From Leifsonia soli (GTDB taxonomy: Bacteria; Actinomycetota; Actinomycetes; Actinomycetales; Microbacteriaceae), in the NCBI RefSeq assembly GCF_013408745.1, contig NZ_JACCBJ010000001.1:2728001-2792000 (forward strand): a DNA stretch of 64,000 nucleotides, read 5' to 3'. A program made the position numbers and the translations under genes. Shown here in pieces: positions 25,272 to 34,953 of this stretch (positions within the stretch are counted from its first letter, which is position 1; each line of letters begins with the position of its first letter). The notes under the pieces were generated by a model. It was given only the letters and a program-made list of their open reading frames with translations. It did not search any database and was not told the DNA's origin.

Positions 25272-28200
25272 GGGGTCTCCTTCACCGCGGCCCGGGGCGC
25301 GCGGAATCTCAGAGTCAGGATCTCGAACGGATGCAGGGCGAGCTCGACACGACGCGCCGACACCGCGCTGATGGCCTCGGAATCGATGGCGCGCTCCAGC
25401 AGGTCGGCGGCGACGACCGACTCCCAGTCGATCGAGGTGGTCAGCGAGACGGAGGACCGGTCGCCGTGCGCCTCGTACAGTCGGACCACCAGGTCTCCGC
25501 CGCCGTCCTCCGCCAGCTTGACGGCTTCGACGACGACGGCCGGGTCGGAGACGGCGACCAGCGGCTCGACAGTGCCGCCTCGGGCCGGGCGCAGGGGCAG
25601 ACTCTGCCGGTAGCCGTCTTCGATGGCTTCGGGGATGCCGCCAGGGCGCAGGCTCACCGTGAACGTGTGCCTGCCCTGGTCGGCGCCGGGGTCGGGGTAG
25701 AGGGGCGCGCGGAGCAACGACAGCCGCGCGACCGCCATCGGCCGGCCCGACGGACCCTCCAGGGTGCGGACGTCATGCCCGTAGACGACGTCGTTCGCGA
25801 TCGCCACGCCCCAACCCGGCTCCCCGACATGGATCCAGCGATGCGCGACGGTCTCGAAGCGGGCCGCATCCCAGGACGTGTTCCGGTGGATGGGGCGGTG
25901 CAGGTGGCCGAACTGGATCTCGGACGCCGCGCGCTCGGCGCGGACATCGAGCGGGAACGCGACCTTGAGCAGCTTCTGGGTCTCGTGCCAGTCGACGTCG
26001 AACGCCAGATCGACCCGGCCGTCGACGAGACGGACCTGCAGCGCGAGAGCGGACTCCCCGAACTCGTGCCGGACGACGACCGCGTCCCCGTCGATGCGCA
26101 CGTCGACCGGGTCGAGCAGCTCGCGGCCCGAGCGCTGGTCCTCCTCGTTGATGTCCCACGCATCCCACTCCCGCGGGGTGTCGCGCAGCAGCTGGAGCAC
26201 CGCCCCGGACATCCCGCGCGGCAGCACCTCACGGCCCGCGACTCGGTCGCGGATCGACGTGAGGACACCCCGCGAGTCGATCTCGACGCGCAGCCCGGCG
26301 TCCTCCAGCACGAAGCCGTCGCCGTGCGCCCGAGGGACGGCGACGGACGGCGGCGTCGGCACGCCGATCCCCATCGCGGGCACCCCGCGGACGGGGAGCG
26401 GGCCCGCGTTCGCCGCCGACGGGACGGCGGGGCCGCCGGTCCCGTCCCCGGCGAGCGCGGCGAGCGCCTCCTCGATCAGCTCGCCCAGCCGGGCCGCGAC
26501 GCGCTCGTAGGCTGCTTCCGCATCCTGGTGGACCCAGGCGATGGAGCTGCCCGGCAGGATGTCGTGGAACTGCTGCAGCAGGACCGTGCGCCAGGCGTCT
26601 CGGAGCGCTTCGGCGGGGTATGACGCCCCGCGCAGGATGGTCGCCGTGGCGGCCCAGAGTTCGGCCTGCCGCAGAAGCGCCTCGCTGTGACGGTTGCCGC
26701 GCTTCGTCTTCTGCTGAGACACGAGCGTGCCGCGATGGAGCTCGAGGTACATCTCGCCGACCCACACGGGCGGGTCGGGGACCTCCGCCTCCGCGGCGGC
26801 GAAGAACGCATGCGGGTCGGAGAGCTCCACCCGGGGCGAGCCCTCCAGGTCCCGCTTGCGCGCCGCCTGCGCGAGCATCTCGCGCGTCGGCCCGCCTCCG
26901 CCGTCGCCCCAGCCGAAGAGGCCGAGCACTTCGCGCGCCCGGCCCTTCTCGCTGAACGTCCGCTCCGTCCGCGCGAGGTCGGGAGCGCCCAGATCGGAGT
27001 TGTAGGTGTCAGCGGGCGGAAGGTGCGTGAACAGACGGGACCCGTCGATCCCCTCCCACTGGAAGGTCGAGTAGGGGATGCGGTTCGTCTCGTTCCACGA
27101 CGGCTTCTGGGTGACGAAGTAGCGGGCGCCCGCCGCCTTCGCGATCTGCGGGAGGGCGGCGCTGTACCCGAAGGAGTCGGGGAGCCACACCTCGTCGCTC
27201 TCCACGCCGAACTCCTCGAGGAAGAACCTTTTGCCCATCACGAACTGGCGCACCAGGGCCTCCCCGCCCGGCATGTTGGTGTCGGACTCCACCCACATGC
27301 CGCCGACCGGGTGGATCCGGCCCGCGGCGACTGCGGCCCTCACCCGCTCGAACAGCTGCGGCTGGCTCTGCTGCAGCCAGGCGTACTGCTGCGCGGAGGA
27401 CGCGGCGAAGACGAAGCCGGGGTCCCGCTCGATGAGGTCGAGGACGTTGGCGAACGTCCTGGCCACCTTCCGGACCGTCTCCCGCGTCGGCCAGAGCCAC
27501 GCGCAGTCGATGTGCGCGTGGCCGACGGCCCGGACCCGCAGAGCGCTGGACGCCGCGGGTGCGGCCAGCACGTCCGCCAGCGCCTCCCGTCCGACGGCCG
27601 CCGTGCCCCGCACGTCGTGCGGGTCCATCGCGTCGACCATCCGCTCGAGCGCGTCGACGATCCTGGCGCGCCGCGCACCGTCCCGCGGCAGCACGTCGAC
27701 GAGTCCATCGAGAGTGACGACATCCTGCAGCAGCTCCCACACGACGGGGTCGCGACGGGCAACCTCGAGCCGCACCAGCCGGTAGATGGGCGCGTCACCG
27801 GCGGTGGCCGCGTCGCCGAGCGGGGTCGGCTCGTACTCGTACGGCACCTGGATCATCGGGTTGGCGGCCGCTTCGAGCAGGAGCCGGAACGGACCAGGCT
27901 CGGGAAGCGGCACCCAGGCGTTGAACGGTTCGATCGCTTTGACGATCGAACCGTCGGGGCGGTAGGCCGTCGCCTCCGCCTGGAAGCCGGGCTGTTCGCC
28001 GGTGAAGCCCAGATCGACGACGAGCTCGGCCTCCCCCGCCGGCCACTCGGCGGGCACCTCGCCCCGGACCTCGAACCAGACGGTGTCCCACGGTCGGCCC
28101 CACGCGGTGCCCACCGCGAACGGATCGAAGGTGCTGCTCGCCGCCTCCGCGAACGGGACCGGCTCGCCGCCGACCTGCCACATCGCGATCTCGACCGGGC

Positions 28201-28318
28201 GCGTCTCCCGGTACACGGCGGGCTGGAGGCGGAACCGGGTGAACCGCCGGACGCGCTGCATCGCAAGGGTCTCGGCGTCGAGCCGCGAGCGTCCGTTCGG
28301 ATTGACCTCGTCCGTCAC
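25268..28318 (-). CDS. GH38 alpha-mannosidase
   Basis: A 1016-residue protein. N-terminal beta-domain; the catalytic alpha/beta barrel starts with the zinc motif 'GHAHIDCAWLWPTRETVRK' and holds the nucleophile Asp381 in 'LPDSFGYSAALPQIAK'; further 'GWGDGGGGPTREML' and 'LELHRGTLVSQQKTKRGNR' are the GH38 substrate-site segments. The GTG start (VTDEVNPNGRS) lies 2 nt after the ThuA stop, and upstream open sequence overlaps that gene. It cleaves terminal alpha-mannose, so the operon degrades a mannose- and galactose-containing glycan. Cytoplasmic. Confidence 0.92.
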   Translation of the reverse strand: MTDEVNPNGRSRLDAETLAMQRVRRFTRFRLQPAVYRETRPVEIAMWQVGGEPVPFAEAASSTFDPFAVGTAWGRPWDTVWFEVRGEVPAEWPAGEAELVVDLGFTGEQPGFQAEATAYRPDGSIVKAIEPFNAWVPLPEPGPFRLLLEAAANPMIQVPYEYEPTPLGDAATAGDAPIYRLVRLEVARRDPVVWELLQDVVTLDGLVDVLPRDGARRARIVDALERMVDAMDPHDVRGTAAVGREALADVLAAPAASSALRVRAVGHAHIDCAWLWPTRETVRKVARTFANVLDLIERDPGFVFAASSAQQYAWLQQSQPQLFERVRAAVAAGRIHPVGGMWVESDTNMPGGEALVRQFVMGKRFFLEEFGVESDEVWLPDSFGYSAALPQIAKAAGARYFVTQKPSWNETNRIPYSTFQWEGIDGSRLFTHLPPADTYNSDLGAPDLARTERTFSEKGRAREVLGLFGWGDGGGGPTREMLAQAARKRDLEGSPRVELSDPHAFFAAAEAEVPDPPVWVGEMYLELHRGTLVSQQKTKRGNRHSEALLRQAELWAATATILRGASYPAEALRDAWRTVLLQQFHDILPGSSIAWVHQDAEAAYERVAARLGELIEEALAALAGDGTGGPAVPSAANAGPLPVRGVPAMGIGVPTPPSVAVPRAHGDGFVLEDAGLRVEIDSRGVLTSIRDRVAGREVLPRGMSGAVLQLLRDTPREWDAWDINEEDQRSGRELLDPVDVRIDGDAVVVRHEFGESALALQVRLVDGRVDLAFDVDWHETQKLLKVAFPLDVRAERAASEIQFGHLHRPIHRNTSWDAARFETVAHRWIHVGEPGWGVAIANDVVYGHDVRTLEGPSGRPMAVARLSLLRAPLYPDPGADQGRHTFTVSLRPGGIPEAIEDGYRQSLPLRPARGGTVEPLVAVSDPAVVVEAVKLAEDGGGDLVVRLYEAHGDRSSVSLTTSIDWESVVAADLLERAIDSEAISAVSARRVELALHPFEILTLRFRAPRAAVKETP

Positions 28319-28320
28319 GC

Positions 28321-29136
28321 TCAGCTCTCCCGCGACGCGATCGGCTCGCGGGTGTAGTAGTCGACGAGACCGTCGGGGGACGGCAGCACCGGGCGGTCGA
28401 ACTCGCCCGTCAGGTACATGGGCGTGACGACATAGGGCTCGCGCGCCTTCTCGGGACGCGCCCACCGGACCCCGTTGGCGATCACGCGCTGAACCTCCGG
28501 CTGGTGGTAGACCGGGAACACCTCGTCGCCCGGGCTGAAGTAGAACACCCGCCCATAGCCTCGGCGGTACGTCACACCGCTGCGGAAGACCTCGCCGCCG
28601 GAGAAGCTGCTGATGAACACCAGCTCGTCGGGCTCCGGGATGTCGAAGAACTCTCCGTACATCTCCTGCCCCGGGATGATGATCGGCTGCGGCACGCCCT
28701 CGGCGATGGGATGCCGCGGCGCGATGGTCCACACCAGCTCGCGGTCGGCGTCGTTGCGCCACCGCAGGCTGCAGGTCGTGCCCATGAGGCGGCGGAAGAT
28801 CTTGGAGTGGTGCCCGGAGTGGAGCACGATGATGCCCATCCCCTCCAGGACGTGACGGTGGATGCGGTCGACGACCTCGTCGTCCACCTCCTCGTGTGCG
28901 GTGTGGCCCCACCACAGCAGCACGTCGGTCGACGCCAGCGTCTCCTCGGTCATGCCGTGCTCCGGCTCGTCGAGGACGCGCGTCGAGACCGTGACGCCGT
29001 CACCCAGCAGAGCCCTGATCCCGTCGGCGATGGTGGTGTGCATGCCGTCCGGGTAGATCCCGCGCACGACGGGGTTCACCTGCTCGTGACGGTTCTCGCC
29101 CCAGACGACGACGCGGATCGGTTCGGTGGTGGTCAA
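28321..29136 (-). CDS. ThuA-domain (trehalose-utilisation-like) protein
   Basis: A 271-residue class-I-amidotransferase-like fold of the ThuA family: '[13 protein letters not shown]', '[15 protein letters not shown]', '[14 protein letters not shown]' and the late '[19 protein letters not shown]'. ThuA proteins accompany sugar dehydrogenases in 3-keto-glycoside metabolism. TTG is proposed as start because GGAGG sits 6 nt upstream and the codon overlaps the upstream stop (TTGA, 29133-29136); earlier in-frame codons fall inside the oxidoreductase gene. Its partner here is the Gfo/Idh oxidoreductase immediately upstream. Confidence 0.85.
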   Translation of the reverse strand: MTTTEPIRVVVWGENRHEQVNPVVRGIYPDGMHTTIADGIRALLGDGVTVSTRVLDEPEHGMTEETLASTDVLLWWGHTAHEEVDDEVVDRIHRHVLEGMGIIVLHSGHHSKIFRRLMGTTCSLRWRNDADRELVWTIAPRHPIAEGVPQPIIIPGQEMYGEFFDIPEPDELVFISSFSGGEVFRSGVTYRRGYGRVFYFSPGDEVFPVYHQPEVQRVIANGVRWARPEKAREPYVVTPMYLTGEFDRPVLPSPDGLVDYYTREPIASRES

Positions 29137-30305
29137 CGGGCGCCTCCTGACGCGATCGTGGCTGGGGCGGATCCCCAGGCCGGTGTTGCGATGCCGTCGG
29201 CAGCGCTGGTCCATGACGCGAGCCGCGCGGCGACGTCCTCGTTCCGCTCGTCGGCGAGCGCGGTCGCGAGCGATTCCTCGAGGAGGTCGGCGATCACCAC
29301 ACGCTCGCCGCCGCGCTCGCTGCTGCGGATCGCGCCCTCGACCATCGCCAGGCTGAGCACGTTCGCCCGCACCTCGTTCTGCGGGGTCGTGCTGGAGCGA
29401 AGCGCCGTCACGAACTCTTCGAACGACCCATCGATGCCCTCTGGGCCGTTCGGCACCTCGACGTCGCTCGCGCCGGCCTCGACGCGCACGACATCGTCGC
29501 CGTCCCACGATGCGGCGCCGCGCTCGCCGAAGACCCGCCAATCGGCATTCCAGGAGGTCTGCAGCCCCGGAGTGCAGCGGCTTCCGGCATAGACGAACCG
29601 AGCACCGGACGCGAGTTCGAACTCGGCGGACGCCGCGGCGTCCCCGGCGAACCAGCTCCACGGCGGGTTCCACGAACTGCAGCGCACGGCTATCGGCTCG
29701 TCCGGCGTCAGCGCGCGCAGCTGGTCGAAATGGTGGATGGACATGTCCACGAGCAGCGGATGCGCCATCTGCTCGCGGAAACCCGGCTCGTGGTCGGCGT
29801 GGAAGAACTGCGCGTTCACGGTCGACAGCGGCCCCAGGCCGGCCACGGCGCGGCGGAACGCCGCGAGATGGTTGAAGTACCGCCGGGACTGGCTCACCAT
29901 CAGCAGCTCGCCGGTGATGTCGGCGAGGGCGACCTGGCGAAGCGCCTCGGCGACCGTCGGAGCCAACGGCTTCTCGCACAGCACGGGGAGTCCGGCGCGC
30001 AGCGCCTGCTCGTTCACGGTCCTGTGCGCCTGCGGCACGGTCACGTTGATCACGGCCGCGGCGCCCGCGCGTTCGGCGACCTCCACGACGGAGGCGCCGA
30101 CCGCGACGCCGTCGAGCCCTGCGGCCGCTACGGTCGACGCGGCCAGATCGACATCGAGGTCCACGACGCCGGCGATCCGCGCCAACGGGGAGCGGGCGAG
30201 CATCCGGATCCACTCGCCGCCCATGGCGCCGGCTCCGACGACGACGACCGGCAGCCGATCGCCCACGAGAGCACCGTCTGCGGAGGGAATCATGGGGGTG
30301 CTCAT
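29133..30305 (-). CDS. Gfo/Idh/MocA-family oxidoreductase
   Basis: A 390-residue NAD(P)-dependent sugar dehydrogenase. The Rossmann motif GAGAMGGEW is at about residues 24-32; '[13 protein letters not shown]' supplies the conserved EKP lysine, and '[16 protein letters not shown]' matches the substrate-domain G-x-H-xxD region. It may oxidise a sugar at C3 to ease glycoside cleavage, with the ThuA protein as partner; that link is inference from other ThuA/Gfo pairs. ATGA overlap with the upstream permease fixes the start at 30305. Confidence 0.88.
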   Translation of the reverse strand: MSTPMIPSADGALVGDRLPVVVVGAGAMGGEWIRMLARSPLARIAGVVDLDVDLAASTVAAAGLDGVAVGASVVEVAERAGAAAVINVTVPQAHRTVNEQALRAGLPVLCEKPLAPTVAEALRQVALADITGELLMVSQSRRYFNHLAAFRRAVAGLGPLSTVNAQFFHADHEPGFREQMAHPLLVDMSIHHFDQLRALTPDEPIAVRCSSWNPPWSWFAGDAAASAEFELASGARFVYAGSRCTPGLQTSWNADWRVFGERGAASWDGDDVVRVEAGASDVEVPNGPEGIDGSFEEFVTALRSSTTPQNEVRANVLSLAMVEGAIRSSERGGERVVIADLLEESLATALADERNEDVAARLASWTSAADGIATPAWGSAPATIASGGAR

Positions 30306-31195
30306 CCTTTCACCGCGCCGCCGAGGCTGGAGCGGAGCAGGTGCTTGCGCACGAAGACGTAGAGGATCGCGGGGGGAGCCACGTACACGATGGCGCTGGC
30401 GGCCAGCAGCCCCCAGTCGACCTGGTTGTGCTCGCTGAACGCCCGGAACAGGCCGATCGACAGCGGGTACAGCTCCTGACTCTGCAGCATCACGAGCGGG
30501 GTGAGGAAGTCGCCCCAGACGTTCATGAAGGTCAGCATGGCGGCGGCGCCGAGGCCGGGGCCGATGAGGGGGAGGACGACTCGCCAGATGGCGCGGAACC
30601 GGGTGTTCCCGTCGACCCAGGCCGCCTCTTCGAGCTCGAGCGGCACGGCGCCGATCGTCCCCTTCAGCAGCCAGAGGGTGATCGGCAGCTGCAGCACGGC
30701 CTCCACCAGGATCAGCCCGACGAGGGTGTCGGTGAGCTTGAGGTTCACCATGATCAGGTACAGCGGCACGATCGTGGCCGGCGCCGGGATGACCCGGATC
30801 AGCAGGATGCCGTACATGAACGTGCGACGCCCCGGGAAGCTGTAGCGCGCCAGCGCATACCCTCCCGCGACGCCGAGGACGAGGTTCAGGGCGGTCGCGC
30901 CGATCCCGATGATCAGGCTGTTGACGAGGAGCAGCGGGGTGCCCGAGTTGGTGAAGAACCGGACGAAGTTCTCGAAGGTCCACGCCGGCAGCTGGACGTT
31001 GGGCCCCGCGTGCCCGTCGACGGAGCTCAGCACCACCCAGGCGAACGGCACGAGGCAGAACAGGGCGAGGATGGTGAGCAGCACATAGCCGATGACCCGC
31101 TGCACGCGGTCGACCGGCGTCAGGGGCCGTTTCCGCATGTGGCGCTCGGGTTCGACCGCCTGCGGCTGGGCGGGACGAGTGGTCAGGGACGTCAT
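30302..31195 (-). CDS. CUT1 sugar ABC transporter permease (MalG-like)
   Basis: A 297-residue inner-membrane protein with six predicted helices. The EAA loop reads '[29 protein letters not shown]', the hallmark contact with the ATPase. A basic, Pro-rich 30-residue cytosolic N-terminus precedes helix 1. It follows the MalF-like permease after 1 nt. No ATPase gene is in the operon, so a shared MsiK-type ATPase elsewhere is expected, as usual in actinobacteria. Confidence 0.92.
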   Translation of the reverse strand: MTSLTTRPAQPQAVEPERHMRKRPLTPVDRVQRVIGYVLLTILALFCLVPFAWVVLSSVDGHAGPNVQLPAWTFENFVRFFTNSGTPLLLVNSLIIGIGATALNLVLGVAGGYALARYSFPGRRTFMYGILLIRVIPAPATIVPLYLIMVNLKLTDTLVGLILVEAVLQLPITLWLLKGTIGAVPLELEEAAWVDGNTRFRAIWRVVLPLIGPGLGAAAMLTFMNVWGDFLTPLVMLQSQELYPLSIGLFRAFSEHNQVDWGLLAASAIVYVAPPAILYVFVRKHLLRSSLGGAVKG

Positions 31196-31196
31196 G

Positions 31197-32141
31197 TCAT
31201 ACCTCGACTTTCGCGAGCCGCACGTAGACCACTCCCAGGACGAGCACGATCGCCAGGAGGATCATCGACGCGGCGCTGCCGATGCCGACCTGCGAGAACT
31301 GCAGCGCGCGCTCGTAGATGTAGATGGCGGCCAGGCGGGTCTGTCCGCCCGGACCGCCCTGGGTGAGGAAGTACACGAGCCCGAACACGCCGACCGTGCT
31401 GATCGTGGTCAGTAGGAGGTAGAGGAAGACCGGCCCGCGGATGAGCGGCAGCGTGACGTACCGGAAGACCTGCAATGCGCGCGCTCCGTCGATCCTCGCC
31501 GCCTCGATGAGCTCGACCGGGACGTCTTCGAGTGCCGCCTGGAACATGATCATCGCGAAGGCGATGCCCCGCCAGATGTTGACCGTGATGATCGACACCA
31601 TCGGCACCACCTGCAGCCAGTCCGTCGGCCCGGCGCCGAAGAGCCCGGTCAGCTGGTTGAGCGTTCCCGCGCGGCCGTTCGAGAGGACGCTGGCCCACGC
31701 GAGGGACGCGACGACCTCCGGCACCACCATGGGCATCAGGATCGCTGCGCCGAAGATGCCCTTGCCGCGCACCCAGGGACGGCTGAGCAGGATGGCCGCC
31801 ACCATGCCGAGCACCGTCTGCCCGATGATCGCCGAGTACAGGACGAACTGGCCCGTGTGCCCCAGGGACGACAGGAAATCCGCGCTCGTCAGCAGGTACG
31901 AGTAGTTGTCGAGGCCGACGAACTTCGGGTCGCGGGCGGCGAAGCCGGTGAGCTGCGTGTTGGTGAAGCTGAGGTAGATCCCGTAGCCGGCGGGCACCAC
32001 GATGAACAGCAGGATGAGGGCGACTGCGGGTCCGAGCAGGATGAGCAGCAGCGGCCAGGAGCGGCGCCGACCGCGCCGCCGCGGCGACGGCGACCGGAGG
32101 GTCGCCGTCGCCGCGACGGGTGCGTCGATGGACGAGGTCAC
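31197..32141 (-). CDS. CUT1 sugar ABC transporter permease (MalF-like)
   Basis: A 314-residue permease with an Arg-rich N-terminus, then six helices and the EAA loop 'VELIEAARIDGARALQVFRYVTLPLI'. The GTG start shares its first base region with the TAG stop of the binding-protein gene (overlap at 32141), so translation is coupled. A longer upstream frame lies inside the binding-protein gene and is not coding. Confidence 0.92.
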   Translation of the reverse strand: MTSSIDAPVAATATLRSPSPRRRGRRRSWPLLLILLGPAVALILLFIVVPAGYGIYLSFTNTQLTGFAARDPKFVGLDNYSYLLTSADFLSSLGHTGQFVLYSAIIGQTVLGMVAAILLSRPWVRGKGIFGAAILMPMVVPEVVASLAWASVLSNGRAGTLNQLTGLFGAGPTDWLQVVPMVSIITVNIWRGIAFAMIMFQAALEDVPVELIEAARIDGARALQVFRYVTLPLIRGPVFLYLLLTTISTVGVFGLVYFLTQGGPGGQTRLAAIYIYERALQFSQVGIGSAASMILLAIVLVLGVVYVRLAKVEV

Positions 32142-33484
32142 TACTTCACCAGGTTCGGACCGAGCAGGTCGGTGGCATCCTTGACGAACGCCTCGTAGGC
32201 CTGCTTGCCGTCGGCCTTGCCGTTGAGGATGAGCTCGGTCGAGGTGGCGATCGCCTGGGCGATCTGGTCGGATCCGTCTCCCGTCGGGACGTACACGCTG
32301 GTTGCGAGGTCCTTGCCCGCCTGCAGCAGCTTGGGCTCGTCCGCGTACGGCTTGACGTCGGCGAGGTCGTCGCGCGGGGCGGCCGCGCCCGAGGCGACCA
32401 GCTGATCCGCGAGCGGCGTTCCGCTGGAGAGGTACTGGGCGAGCAGCATGGCCTCGTCCTTGTGCTGCGACTTGGCCGGGGTGGCGTAGCCGAAGCCGAG
32501 GCCGCTCCACCCGAACGGCTTGTCGCCGCTGCGGAGAGCCGGGTACTGCCAGGTGTCGACCTTCGTGGTGAGGTCCGGGATGGGCGTTGCGCCCTCGGGG
32601 CCCCAGTCGTACTTCCAGCCCCAGGTGCCCTGCGCCGCGACCTGGATCTTGCCCGCGGGGAACTTGACGTACTTGGTCGGCTCCCAGGGGTTGGGGTTCT
32701 CCAGGTCCTGCACGGGCAGCAGGCCCTTGCTGTAGAGCGTGCTGTAGAGGTCGAAGACGGCGGGGAACCCGCTGCTCTTGAGGTCCCACTTGCCCGTCTT
32801 CAGGCTGTAGTAGTCCTTGTCGGTGCCGCCGAGGATCGGCTGGAACCCCTCGTTCCAGGCGCCGCCGCCCCACGCCGTGCCGGCCGGCAGAACGATGGGC
32901 GTGTCACCCGTCTTCTCCTTGACCTGCTCGAGGCGAGCGATGAGGTCGTCCCAGGTCTTGGGCTGGCTGGTGTCGATTCCGAGCGAGGTGAGGATGTCCT
33001 TGCGGTAGAAGAGGTTCTGCACCCCGGTGTCGTGCACGAGGGCGTAGATGTGCCCGTCCTGACGCACCATCGCCTTCTTGAATTGCGGGTAGTAGTGCTT
33101 CCAGCCGTCCCACTTGTCGAGATAGTCGTCGATCGGCGCGAGGTAGCCCGCGCCGGCGAAGCCGGGCACCAGGCTGTCGCCCAGGTCGATGAGGTCGGGC
33201 GCCTGGCCCGCGATGAGCTGCTGGGTGATCTTGGTCTTGAACTGGTCGTCCGTCAGCACATCGGCCACCAGCTTGACCTTGATGTCCTTGCCCTGCTTCT
33301 TCATCGCGGCCTCGAAGCCGGGGAGCAGTTTCTTGATCGAGTCGATCCGGGTCTGCTGGAACTCCATGACCGAGATCGTCACGGGGCCACCGGTGCTGGT
33401 GCTGCCGCCCGGGGAGCAGGCGCTGAGCCCGCCGACCGCCACCATGGCGACGGCGAGAGCGGCGATCACGCGAGTGCGCTTCAT
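32141..33484 (-). CDS. Sugar ABC transporter substrate-binding lipoprotein
   Basis: A 447-residue family-1 extracellular solute-binding protein. Signal peptide MKRTRVIAALAVAMVAVGG with lipobox LSAC (Cys23), so it is anchored outside the membrane. 'YLAPIDDYLDKW', 'YALVHDTGVQNLFYRKDIL' and 'PKTWDDLIARLEQVKEKTGDTPI' are typical binding-lobe segments. Start ATG has GGAGAGG upstream. First gene of the eight-gene glycan operon; promoter and ROK-type operator lie directly upstream. Confidence 0.93.
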   Translation of the reverse strand: MKRTRVIAALAVAMVAVGGLSACSPGGSTSTGGPVTISVMEFQQTRIDSIKKLLPGFEAAMKKQGKDIKVKLVADVLTDDQFKTKITQQLIAGQAPDLIDLGDSLVPGFAGAGYLAPIDDYLDKWDGWKHYYPQFKKAMVRQDGHIYALVHDTGVQNLFYRKDILTSLGIDTSQPKTWDDLIARLEQVKEKTGDTPIVLPAGTAWGGGAWNEGFQPILGGTDKDYYSLKTGKWDLKSSGFPAVFDLYSTLYSKGLLPVQDLENPNPWEPTKYVKFPAGKIQVAAQGTWGWKYDWGPEGATPIPDLTTKVDTWQYPALRSGDKPFGWSGLGFGYATPAKSQHKDEAMLLAQYLSSGTPLADQLVASGAAAPRDDLADVKPYADEPKLLQAGKDLATSVYVPTGDGSDQIAQAIATSTELILNGKADGKQAYEAFVKDATDLLGPNLVK

Positions 33485-33545
33485 TGCGTTGCCTCTCCTG
33501 CTTGCCCCGTTGGCTACTTTGCCTATTCGATGGGACAAACCTTGG

Positions 33546-33580
33546 TCCGAATGTTAGGACATATACGAGCACACCGTCAA
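33546..33580 (-). promoter_or_regulatory. Promoter and ROK-type operator of the glycan operon
   Basis: On the minus strand, TTGACG (33575-33580) and TAACAT (33551-33556) are 18 bp apart. The partial palindrome TATGTCCTAACATTCGGACC overlaps the -10, a position suited to repression by the divergent ROK regulator. The half-site TATGTCCT recurs in the iolC operator. Confidence 0.5.
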
Positions 33581-33704
33581 GAGAAGCTTGTTCACGACGT
33601 CTCCGCGATGCGGTGGCTGCCCTGCCGCATGACTCTACTCGATAGACTAATCAGCGAGTGCGGCAACGGATGCCGCCGGCCGGGGCCGAACGAGAGGGGA
33701 CGGC

Positions 33705-34916
33705 ATGCTTCGGGGCACCAACCTCCCCCGCCTGGGCGACTACAACCAGGCGGTCATCCTCGACCTGATCCGACGGGACCCGGGGACCAGCAGGGCCGAC
33801 CTCCAGCGCAGCTCCGGCCTGGCCTCGCAGACCGTCTCGAACATCGCGCGGCGCCTCCTCGATGCCGGCATGATCCGCGAGAGCGAGCCCACCGAGGTCG
33901 TGCGCGGCCGGCCGAGCATCCCGCTGACCGTCAACGCCGACGGCGCCTTCTCGGTCGGCGTCCATGTCGACCCGGCGCTCCTCACCCTCGTCCTCGTCGA
34001 TGTCGCGGGCCAGGTGCGCCACCGGCAGCAGCTGCGCATGCCGCAGACCGCCAGCCCCCACGAGCTGACCTCCCTCATCGCCGTCAGCACCGGGCGCCTC
34101 ATCCGCGAGTTCGGGGTCGATCGCGAGAAGGTCCTCGGGCTCGGCATCGCGGTCCCCGGCCCGCTCGACGTGCAGACCGGCGTCGTCCTCCGCCCGCCGC
34201 AGCTGCCGACGTGGCGCGACGTCCATCTGCGGGCGGACCTGCACGACGCGACGGGGATGCCCGTGCTGCTCGACAAGGACGTGACGGCGGCGGCGACGGC
34301 CGAGCTGCGCACGTCGGCCAGCTCCGACTTCCTCTTCGTCTACCTGGGCTCGGGAGTGGGCGCCGCCGTCGTCATCGGAGGGCAGGTGCTCCGCGGCGAC
34401 AGCAACAACATCGGGGAGATCGGCGACATCCTCGTCGATCCGGCCGCCGAGGACCTCGGCTGGGGCGGTCGGCGCGGAGGCCTCGCAGCCGCGTGCGTGC
34501 CGGAGGCCCTCGTGATCCAGGCCGCCCAGGCGGGGCTCCTCCCGCTCCCGGATCTGCACGACTACCTGGCGCTGGACGACGCGTGCACCACACTGTCCGA
34601 ACTCGCGGCGAACGGGGATGCGACAGCGTCCCAGCTCCTGGAGCGTGCCGCCCGCCGGGTCGCCGTCGGGATCGGCGTGCTGGTGAACTTCCTCGATGTG
34701 CCGCGCGTGGTGCTCGGCGGACCGACCTGGAAGCGGCTGAGCGGAGCGTTCCTCCCGGTCCTCGAGGACGCCGTGCGCGCCGAGCTCATCGTCCCGCGCG
34801 ACTCCCTCGCCGTCGTCGGCTCCACCCTAAGCGAGCAGATCGCGGCGCAGGGCGCGGCCGAGCTGGTGATGGACCACTTCCTCGCGCCGCACGCGAGCGT
34901 CCTGCTCATGGAGTGA
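33705..34916 (+). CDS. ROK-family transcriptional regulator
   Basis: A 403-residue protein. An N-terminal winged HTH (NQAVILDLIRRDPGTSRADLQRSSGLASQTVSNIARRLLDAGMI, residues about 10-55) is joined to a ROK sugar-kinase-like domain with 'GLGIAVPGPLD' and 'FVYLGSGVGAAVVIGG'. The zinc-site CxCGxxGC of many ROK proteins is not seen. Divergent from the glycan operon and just upstream of iolC, it is placed to control one or both. The stop codon is inside the iolC promoter region. Confidence 0.9.
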   Translation: MLRGTNLPRLGDYNQAVILDLIRRDPGTSRADLQRSSGLASQTVSNIARRLLDAGMIRESEPTEVVRGRPSIPLTVNADGAFSVGVHVDPALLTLVLVDVAGQVRHRQQLRMPQTASPHELTSLIAVSTGRLIREFGVDREKVLGLGIAVPGPLDVQTGVVLRPPQLPTWRDVHLRADLHDATGMPVLLDKDVTAAATAELRTSASSDFLFVYLGSGVGAAVVIGGQVLRGDSNNIGEIGDILVDPAAEDLGWGGRRGGLAAACVPEALVIQAAQAGLLPLPDLHDYLALDDACTTLSELAANGDATASQLLERAARRVAVGIGVLVNFLDVPRVVLGGPTWKRLSGAFLPVLEDAVRAELIVPRDSLAVVGSTLSEQIAAQGAAELVMDHFLAPHASVLLME

Positions 34917-34941
34917 CTATGTTCTCTTGTCAGGACATAGT
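34913..34941 (+). promoter_or_regulatory. iolC promoter with 24-bp operator
   Basis: GTGACT (34913-34918) and CATAGT (34936-34941) are 17 bp apart. A palindrome with 9-nt arms, CTATGTTCT (34917-34925) and AGGACATAG (34932-34940), covers the spacer with one mismatched pair. The -35 element overlaps the ROK gene's stop. Confidence 0.5.
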
Positions 34942-34953
34942 AGGGTGGGCCGC

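Noticed and set aside
20674..25613. Very long plus-strand open frames opposite the GH36 and GH2 genes
   Set aside because: Antisense to clear glycoside hydrolases; low-complexity composition typical of high-GC shadow frames.
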